Assembly: GCA_025667525.1 (NCBI GenBank)
Contig: CM046878.1
Coordinates: 389,426,974-389,490,973 of the forward strand
Source: Glebionis coronaria
Taxonomy: Eukaryota; Streptophyta; Magnoliopsida; Asterales; Asteraceae
Length of the DNA: 64,000 nt
Direction of reading: 5' to 3'
Below the pieces are notes generated by a model that saw only the letters and a list, made by a program, of their open reading frames with translations, searched no databases and was not told where the DNA came from. The position numbers were made by a program, and so were the translations under genes. This document shows positions 55,792-64,000 of this stretch, piece by piece (position 1 is the first letter of the stretch; each line of letters opens with the position of its first letter).

Positions 55792-57650
55792 GCTTTCAAA
55801 GATACATTCTTGATGACTTTTAACGAACCGTGATTCCGTGTACCCGTCTTCCCGGTTCTATCCTAAACTCTTTTGATTCTCTATTCTTCAATATTAAAAT
55901 AGGAATCACTTTAGTTGTCTCTTCCTTAGCGAGATTTAAACAACGTGCCCAATGTCCTAAGTGTAGGGGAGGTTACTTCCACATGCTTAAACATTGAGGA
56001 CCATGTATATTAAGTGTAGGGGGAACTTCTATCGAAGTTAAGTGGACTTTTCCTGGTATATGTCCTCATTTTAACTGAAAAGTTGATTTTTCGACATTTT
56101 TCAAAATTTTTGATCTATTTTGGCCTAGTTGTATTTACCTTTGTTATAGTTATTTTCTTTCTTTGCTAGAATAAATTTTTAATAAGTGGTTTTAATTTTT
56201 AAACGTTGTGAATCTTTTGACTCAACCCGAGTTTACTTGTCTAAGTTTACTCTAGCTAGTATCCTTAACGTGTTTAAGTAAAGCTTTGCTAGGCTTTTAT
56301 ATAGGGAACTTTAAAACGCGAAAGTCTTAACTCTCACGGGTTAAGAACAAGAACTTTTCGCAAGTTCCTATAATTAATCCTAGAGAGTCGTTTATCAAGG
56401 GAACTTTAAAATGCGAATTCTAAACTTGAAAAAGTCTAAGAGTTTTGCTAGATCCTATAGATGACTCGAAAACCCAAAACTTTTATTTAATTGGCTAAGC
56501 ATCCACGAGTCTCATTCCTTGAGATTTTAAATTGTGGAGAACGAGAGATGATAGAGTCAATTGTATTCTTTCATGAATTTATGTGAGTTGATTATAAGCT
56601 TTTTCTCCCATCGCTTGCTAATAAATTTATCTGTAATAAATAAGGTTGTACGATTTGAAAAGTTACTTAGCTTCTAGCACAAGATCGTTTAAAAGTTGCT
56701 CGGTATTAATTAGAGTTCATAGCCAAGGCATAACTTATTGAAGCGGGATGCGAAGATTGGCGAGTCCAAAAAGGCCCTAACAAGGCATGAGGGCTACATT
56801 TTGTTGCTAAAGATCCCAAGTGATGTGAAGAATCATTTATCAAAAATCAATATGGAGGATCGAGACATACGACGAAAAGCAAATACTCCCCTAAAGATCA
56901 TGGAGAAGTCTATCCAAAAAGGCCCTAACAAGGTATGAGGATAAATAGATCCAAGTCCTAAAAGGAGGCGGATCGTTGTATATCAAAATCCCAAATAAAG
57001 ATTGGAGAAAAATGGAGAAGTCGTGGTCCAAATATGAAGAATCTCTAAAAAACTTCAAGTGAAGAAATTCCTATTATGAAGAGAAGATCATTATTTCATG
57101 AACGTCTCTCAAGATTTGAAGTATGAAGTCATTGCCAAATATCGGTCCGAGAAAGGTCTCAAATCGTGAAGCGAGTTATGCCAAGATATGAACTTTATGA
57201 GGTCCCGAGAAGCAGTTTTAAAAGATTTTGTCCTTTTAGCTAACTATTGATTAAATCGTCCTACTTTGTTTTCAGCCTTAATAATTATCGAAATAAGTCA
57301 ACAATGCATCCTCGTGATCATTCAAGACAATAATAAAATATAAGAGATACACCTAGGAATAAGGGAGTCTAAGTGAATAACTGAGCCACATGAGTTTTTG
57401 TTAGTTTGCTAACTTATAATAACAATGATCTTGTTTTTAAGATTGGTATGGAGAACGTGAAACTTGAGGATGATAAACATTCATGACAATCCAAAGCCTC
57501 AATGTAAGTCTTCAATCTCTTTATTTATTTTTCTTCCTTTAGTTATGTTTAATAAAGGCCAAGGTAGGTTAATTATGATGAGAAATGTAATCTGTTCTTT
57601 GAAATTAATGCATTGCATGAGGGCATTGCTATGGTCAAGTGTAGGGGATT
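55792..57650 (+). other. Element E 3' non-coding region
   Basis: No gene. Purine-tract-like words AAGTGTAGGGG(G) occur at about 55968, 56019 and 57637 (AGTGTAGGGGG also at 55731); the last one precedes the LTR. A short duplicated block AAAAAGGCCCTAACAAGG occurs near 56767 and 56917. Confidence 0.6.
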
Positions 57651-59769
57651 TGATAGGTGTGAAAACACCCATCCTTTTACCACTTAATTATAATAATAAC
57701 CAAGCCAAAACGTGTATTTTATGTCGTAAATGTCGGAATTATGCGTGGTTTGTGTTTTTATTGTGTTTTAGGACCAAAAGATGAAAAAGGAAGAAAACAC
57801 GGGCTTTTATCGAAGAAAACGAGAAAAGACGAAGTCAAAAGATCAAGAGTGCAAAAAGAACGGAAGTCCAAGGCCTATTCTGAAGATTTATCGAAGAAAA
57901 AGTCTAAAGACGGAAGTTTAATGAAGTCGAAGAACCAAGTCTAATTAAAGAAGAAAATTATAAGACGAGTTCAAATTATATCGACAAATCCCGAGACGAC
58001 GTCGAGAAAGACAAAGAATTTAAATCGAGTCGAGACAAGAAGAAAGAAGGAAGAAAGCACCAACAATTTACTCCTCCTATAAATACCCTCCTAATGTGTC
58101 ATTAGGAGGTGGTTAGTCAATTAGGAGTAGATTAGTTTTAGGATTAGTATTAGACTAATATACTTTCTCTCTCTAGCTTTTTTTTTCATGTTTTAATCTT
58201 TTTCATTAATCTTGTATTAGATCTTAATCTTTATCTTAATCAAGCTTTTCAATTAACCATTCTCATTCTTCCTTTCTTTATTATTAATCTTGTGTTGATT
58301 TAGATGATCTTGTAGTTGCTTAATCTTGATGTTTATTGATTTATTGATGCTTTTGATTGATTGTGCTTATTGGTTTTTATGTGTTTGATCTTTATAGCTT
58401 ATAGTGTTTTAGTGCTTATTGTGTTAATTTTCTTATTTTTAATTAAGTGCTTATTAGTTAATTTTTATAAAAAGTTGTTTTTAAATATTTTTATTATTTA
58501 GTGTTTTTAAAAGTTTTTAAATTTTGGCTTATTAGCTTTTTCTAAAAATCATTTTGGCTAAGTTTTTAGATAAGTGCTTATTAGTTTATTTTATAAAAAG
58601 TTGATTTTTAATTTTTAGATTTATTAGTATTTTTCAAGTTTTTGATTTGTGGTTAAATTAGTTTTCTTAAAAGTGTTTTAGATTAAGTTTTGGTAGATTG
58701 CTTATTTGATTTTTGCTTATTCGTGGCTTATTTTATGATTTTTAGAGTTACTGTATCTTTGATTTTTCAAGTTTTCGGATTAGGGTTAATTTTTCTGAAA
58801 TTGTCATTTCTCTGAATTTCCTTTTTATGAATTTGTCACTTTCTCTGAAAACCAATTATTCCGAAATAGCCATTTTCCGAAAATTTCCTTTTTCTGAATT
58901 TATTGTTATTCCGAAGATTTATCTTTATCTGAAAAAGCTATTTTTCCGAAGAAATCAATATTCCGAAATAACATTTATTCCGAAAAAGTTAAAAGTTCTG
59001 AACCGTGATTATTCCGAAAAACTGGTTTTTCTGAAAATACACTTATTGCGAAGAAGCCTTTTTTCTGAAAATGGAAGTATTGCGAAGAAACCAAATTTTC
59101 TGAAATGTACTATAGCAAATACTGTCCTTATTCCGAAGAAACAACTTTTCTGAAAAGCACTGTTTGTAATATTCCGAAGATTTTAAGCAGCTTACTTGCC
59201 TGCTTAACAGTTTTAGCGCCAAAATGAGTTGTGTGGTTGCTAGATTCCAGCAGCTAGCCTGCCTGCTTGCTTATTTAGTATTGTTCCGTAATTGTCTAGT
59301 TTTATCTGAAAGTTGTTCCGTCTTTAATTTTGAAAGTTACGTATTTTTAGTTGAATTTTTCGTCTATTTTTAAAATTAATATTTTTCCGTAAAGTTCAAG
59401 TTTTATCTTTTATTAGTACCCGCTTAAGGTTTTGCCTCGTTTAGCTTTAAAGTACCATTTTAGTTTTATTCTCTCGTTTTTTCATTTAGTAAACTTTATT
59501 TTCGAGTCGATAGTTAATTTCGTCTTTTAGTTTTATTTTTATTAATTGTTGCGTTTTAAATTCACGTTTTATTATTTATATTGTTTTGTTTTAATTAGTT
59601 ACTTGCTTTTAGCTTATTGTTATTATTTTGCGCATTTACTTTTTAAGTATAATAGATAACCAAACCATTTTATTTTCCACCAAGAACGACTGAGTCGCAC
59701 TTTTAACCGGAAATCTATTCGAATTGAATCGAGACAAAATTTTTATACCTGGCAAAAACCCAGTTATTA
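57651..59769 (+). mobile_element. 3' LTR of element E
   Basis: Near-identical to the left LTR, with scattered substitutions and small indels. Confidence 0.9.
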
Positions 59770-59774
59770 ATCGT

Positions 59775-61497
59775 CTGCTTGATTTGTGTTCTCTGGAGCA
59801 ATGACAGTAGTTGTGGATGATGTAGGAGCGATTATGGATGTGATATTCTGAGGAGGTAAATCTGCAGCAACCCGTGTTGAAGTAGATGAAGTTGTATCTT
59901 TTTGTTGATGATGATCGGTATCATCATTCTTATCATGAGTGACAGCGGAAGACTTCGATACAACTTGTTTCTCCCCCTTGAAATATTCATCATACATTGG
60001 TCCATATAACATTTCCAACTCTTCAATTGTCGTGTCGACTGTCATATCAGCTCTAGGAACATTTTCTGGAACCAGCGTTGAACTTGACGGTTCATTGCTG
60101 TGGTCTTGAGTTCCGAGTTCCGTGCGGTTGTGAACGGAAGTCGTTTGTCGTTGTGGATCGGGACTTAAACTGTTTTGTTCAAGTGCCATTTCTTGTAATT
60201 CATCAAGTCGAATGTGAATGGTCTCGACAAACAATTTTGTTCTCTTGTTGTATACTCTATATCCCTTAGACTGAGTTGCATATCCCACAAGAATACATGC
60301 ATCACCTTTCTCTTTGAGCTTATCCAAATTTTCACCATCTCGAATAATGTAAAAAGTACATCCAAAAACATGAAGGTGTTTGAGTGAAGGTTTTCGATCA
60401 TGAATTATGTGATATGGTGTCTTTTCGTGTCTTGGGATAATTAAGGAACGGTTTTGTGTGTAGCATGCGGTTGACACGGCTTCGGCCCAAAAGTATAGTG
60501 GAAGTTTTGAAGCAGATAGTAATGTTCGAGCAGCCTCAACTAAAGTACGGTTTTGTCTTTCAACAACACCGTTTTGTTCGGGTGTTCGAGCAATAGATGT
60601 TTCATGTTCAATTCCTTTGGCTTCAAAATAGTTTCTCAGATTTGAATTCAAAAATTATGTACCTCTGTCAGTACGAACCACTTTGACTTGAGCTTAAAGA
60701 CCACGTTGTATCAGCTTAAGAAAGCTGATGAGAAGTTCGGGTGTTTCATCCTTGGACCTCAAGAAGTGAGTCCATGTATACCTTGAGTAATCATCGACAA
60801 TTACCAGAATATATTTCTTTCCATTGATACTATGAACACGCATGGGACCACACAGATCCATAAGAAGAAGATCTAACCGTCCTTTAGAGCTTGGTGTAGT
60901 CTTTGTTTTGAAGCTACTTCGTTTAGCTTTACAAAGCTCACAAGAAGAAAAAAGATGATCTTTTATGAATTTCAAACTTGGAAGGCCTCTCACAATATCT
61001 TTCTTGGAAAGCAAGTTGATGGTATCAAAATTAAGATGAGAAAAACGTTGATGCCATAACCATGCCTGAGTCGTTGAAGCTTTAGCCATGAAGCAAATTG
61101 GAGTTGATGAAGTTGTGTCTTGAAGTGAAATTATGTAAAGATCAGTACCCCGTGTACCGGTAAGTAAGTCATTCCCATCATAATCACGAACCAAACATGT
61201 CTTCTTTCTGAAAGCAACCTCCAAATCCGCATCACAGAATTGGCCAACCGAGAAAAGATTGTGATTGAGCCCTTCGACGTAGTATACCCTTTTGATCGTG
61301 ATATTCCCTTGAACCAAATCTCCATATCCTAGGATCGGTGCAAATTGATCATTTCCGAATCGGACCGTACCCAGGAACTTCTCCACGAAGTTAATTAGAA
61401 GCTTGAGATTCCTCGTCATGTGCTTCGTGCATCTAGAGTCCACTATGAAGAGAATTATTTGTATCACCTGTCGAAGAGTTAGAACACGATGGAGCAT
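59775..61497 (-). pseudogene. Element D protease-integrase
   Basis: Minus strand. Protease site reads FIVDSRCTKHMT (the usual Gly after VDS is Arg). The zinc-binding part has HQRFSHLNFDTINLL and CELCKAK. The integrase core shows D (LLMDLCGPM), D (VVRTDRG, just after a stop near 60694) and E (PEQNGVVERQNR). Then come YFWAEAVSTACYTQNR and LKHLHVFGCTFYI, and an acidic linker ending APENTNQADD at the element E insertion. Stops near 60694 and 60655. A frameshift near 61450 separates gag from protease. Confidence 0.9.
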
Positions 61498-64000
61498 TTG
61501 CTAAATTGGATACCACAGTATTTGTGATAGTAGAATCATTAGTGTCCTTATCAACATTTAAAGGCAAACTAACACTCGTTTTCACATTTTTTGTCCTAGC
61601 TTTCGGCATCCATTTATATCTTGGAGGACATTGATTAGCAAACCACCATTTCCAAGACTTGCTAGCAGACTCATATAATTCCTTAATTATGCTTCTAGGG
61701 TTCTTAGTGGTGGAGTCTAATGCATTACTTTTCTTAGTGGGGGTTGCACCAGAATGGTTCACTTTGCATTTGGGTTTACTAGCTCTAATAGGCATTGCAA
61801 CTTGCTTCTTAGTTCTAGTATCTATGCCTTTGACTTTATTCATAGCACACATAGAATGATTAGCATTAGCACACTTTCCACATTTAACACAAACAAATTT
61901 CACATTCATAGTATTCAAATCATTCACAGCATTCAAATCGTCATTACATGCGATTATAGACTTTTTATTCTTAAAAACATTCAAATTCCTAGGGTGTTCT
62001 TCTACTTCCTTCATCTTCCCTTGATTCTTGTGTTTCTAGACCTTATCATTCACTTGAGTGCGCTTAAGCTGAGGCCGGCTAACACTAGTAGTGGAAACTA
62101 TTCCTGTAGTAGAAGACACACGAATATTAGTGTTTCTAGAAGTCTGAGGCGAATGAGTATCTTTGTTTGTGGGCTTAGTGGGTATTCTATACATCCCTGG
62201 TTTAATCACATTATTGTGCTTAACGCTTGGTGCTATAGTATTCCTTATGGGTTGATTATGTGGTAACCTTTCCTTTCCATCCATCTTGGGGGCAAACACA
62301 GGTTTTGCAAGCGAAGAATTTGATAAAGCAGATGGTTTTCCCAAGATAGAGGATCTATTCACTTTAGAGGCATTGAGTTGTCTAACAACAGGTTTCTTAA
62401 TGCTAGGTTCCACAACATTCCCACCCATTTTAGCAACGAGTTTCTGCAACTCTGCTATCGCTCTGTCCCTGTCTTGTAACTGAGCTTTCAACCCTTTAAT
62501 TTCCAGATTCTGTTCATTCATTTCTCGAAACGTTTGGGAAAGTTTTTCTTGCAATTTATTATCATGTGGAAAACTACCAATGTCTTTTTGCAAAGCAAGT
62601 TCAAGAGAATGACAATGTTTTTGAAGAAAATCAGTTTTGTGTTGAAGTAACTCAAAAGCCTTTTTATCAACATTTTCTTTATGTTTCGAAAGCTCAATTT
62701 CAAGACGCTCACATTCTTTGATCTTATCAAGATATTTGCATGCAACATCAGAATATTCATCAATATCAGCACAAGATGTAAAATAAACACACATAACATC
62801 TTTAGAAACGCATTCTTGCAAGAGTAAATCATATTCATCTAAAAAATCAGACTTTTCCATTTGAAGATCATCAATGTGTTTCTCAAGAGATTCAACATAT
62901 TTTAAATCATCATACATTCCAGTCCGAAAGAACTCCGAAAGTTGAAGAACAGTTTCTTTAATCAACGCCGTGTTAGGAATTAAGAGTTCTTTCACAAGCA
63001 AGGTAATATCTTAAGGAATCGAGCGTAGCCACTCAGCATTTTCACGTTTTGCCCAATCTCTTTCAACAATAGGTTTAACATTATCTATGTGGTGTTTAAG
63101 AATACCTAACGTTTTCCTAGAGGAAGGTAGTTTATATATTTGTAAACATTAGATTTCTTAGTGGCAAAAGATTTCTTCCATTGAATTCTCTTTTTTTTGC
63201 ATTCTAAGAACACTTCCTCACGGGTTTTCTGAGTTTGTTTGTTGAAAAGACCATAAAGACTATTCATGTAAGCATAATTATATGGTTTCACAAACTCCTT
63301 ATTGACAAGATTTCGACTATCATCATCCCAAAGGGCAGTCTCTTCACTATCGGCACTTACAGGCATGCAATCAAGATCAATCCTTTCAGTCTCATCAAGA
63401 TAAAGACACGGGTTCGCAGCTTGAGCTTTGGCAAGGCACTCAGGACTTGCAAAGCTAGCTTGACCCTTAAACATCGACGGAGGTGCTAGCATTCTTACGG
63501 ATTGAATAGAATCATGCGTTTTATAAACAACTTTCTTCAAAAACTCGACTTATTCTTCTAGTTTCGTTACTTTTTCGGTTTCTTTATCATATCTACTTTT
63601 GAAGTCTTGTTTTAACGCATCTACCTCTTGTTTCTTATCCTCGAGAATTTTAGCAGAATCGGTAGTGGTCATTGAGAGCTTTTGTTCAAGTTCATTAACT
63701 TTGGTATTGGCAAGGTACGTTTTTTGACGTTCATCCATTAAGAAAACATTATATTGACGCTTCTCTTTGGCTAATAACTCAAGAGTTGTATTATATTTGT
63801 TTTCAAAATCGTCATTTTGACTTTTTAACGCACTACCCTTGTACCCCTCAAGCTCTTTGGTTTTCTAAAGGAGCTCATCTCTATAGCTTTCAGTCATCTC
63901 AGTAGATTTGATAAGAGCAACATTGCATTCTTCAAAATTTTGAGTGAGCGTAGCATTTGCCTTCTTTAATTGCTTTTGACTCTTTTTATTTTCAGTGACA
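61433..64000 (-). pseudogene. Element D gag (5' part beyond window)
   Basis: Long coiled-coil gag on the minus strand. From the right edge it reads as heptad-rich sequence (YLANTKVNELEQKL, KQEVDALKQDF), then LAPPSMFKGQASFASPECL, CKKKRIQWKKSFATKK, a second coiled coil (62990-62430), a basic Asn/Pro/Ser segment (ILGKPSALSNSS), and a Cys/His cluster CVKCGKCANANHSMC near 61900. Defects: stops near 63855, 63546 and 62036 and a frameshift near 63115. The same order of parts is seen in A and B. Confidence 0.88.

Larger units (their letters stand above)
51668..59769 (+). mobile_element. Element E: Athila-like gypsy LTR element, 8.1 kb
   Basis: Two LTRs of 2129 and 2119 bp (51668-53796, 57651-59769), target duplication ATCGT (51663-51667, 59770-59774), primer site TGGCACCGCTGCCGG just after the left LTR, and purine tract GTGTAGGGGATT before the right LTR. 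Interior holds one Cys-rich/acidic protein with a single stop; no protease, RT or integrase. LTRs start TGATAGGTG and end TTATTA, an unusual edge. Confidence 0.92.
48231..64000 (-). mobile_element. Element D: SIRE-like Ty1-copia element lacking RT, extends beyond window
   Basis: Minus strand. Its 3' LTR is at the left; internally, from left to right: 3' non-coding region, RNase H tail, linker, (element E), integrase, protease, gag. The 5' LTR lies past 64000. Gag N-terminal style, Cys/His cluster and 3' region relate it to A and B. Predicted target duplication is ATATT (48226-48230), to be sought on the far side. Confidence 0.85.

Noticed and set aside
1..64000. tRNA, rRNA, snRNA genes and riboswitches
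   Set aside because: Read by eye on both strands; no convincing cloverleaf with A and B boxes or rRNA-like sequence found. A tRNAscan-SE and Infernal run would settle this.

Overview
This is nuclear plant DNA, AT-rich and dominated by transposable elements. One host gene with five GT-AG introns, Ty1-copia and Ty3-gypsy LTR elements, a MULE, hAT and Harbinger MITEs and Helitrons all point to a flowering plant. The long coiled-coil copia gag proteins resemble those abundant in Asteraceae, especially tribe Anthemideae (Tanacetum, Artemisia, Chrysanthemum). That taxonomic call is inference from memory of those families.

Region 1-8.2 kb: the 3' half of an old Ty1-copia element with its 3' LTR (1-4456), then an intact six-exon gene for a plastid KAS I-type beta-ketoacyl-ACP synthase (4773-6628). 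This is the only convincing host gene. Region 8.2-13.8 kb: a pentatricopeptide-repeat gene fragment, a 100-bp satellite-like array, a G-rich minisatellite, and a same-strand junction of a copia 3' half with a gypsy Tat-like 5' half (minus strand). Region 13.8-20.6 kb: DNA transposons with visible termini. They are a 2.7-kb MULE, a 499-bp hAT MITE, two Harbinger-type MITEs and Helitron ends.

Region 20.7-64 kb is one nest of retrotransposons. A host copia element (H, from 20686, plus strand, Ivana-like) is split three times: by a 3.8-kb solo LTR (22947-26777, TSD CCGTA), by a 19.4-kb three-LTR composite (28701-48109, TSD AAGTC), and by a minus-strand SIRE-like copia element (D, 48231 to beyond the window). 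The composite holds a gag-only unit (A), a non-coding unit (C) and, inside C, a young minus-strand gag-only element (B, 36040-44845, TSD GTTTT, LTRs differing at one seen site in 323). D has lost its reverse transcriptase and is itself split by an Athila-like gypsy element (E, 51668-59769, TSD ATCGT).

A, B and D are relatives: their gag proteins and 3' non-coding regions match. A and B keep only gag, so they would depend on pol supplied by other family members; the copy of D seen here could not supply it.

The most interesting signals are structural. (1) Several unrelated LTRs carry a hairpin of 24-25 nt directly abutting an 8-nt TATA box, with paired base changes between families. (2) A and B carry a tandem array of about 148-bp units downstream of gag, each with several hairpins whose stems covary. 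(3) The transcribed leaders of A, B, C and E all carry TTCCGA-based repeats. (4) The middle LTR of the composite is a mosaic of the two outer LTR types.
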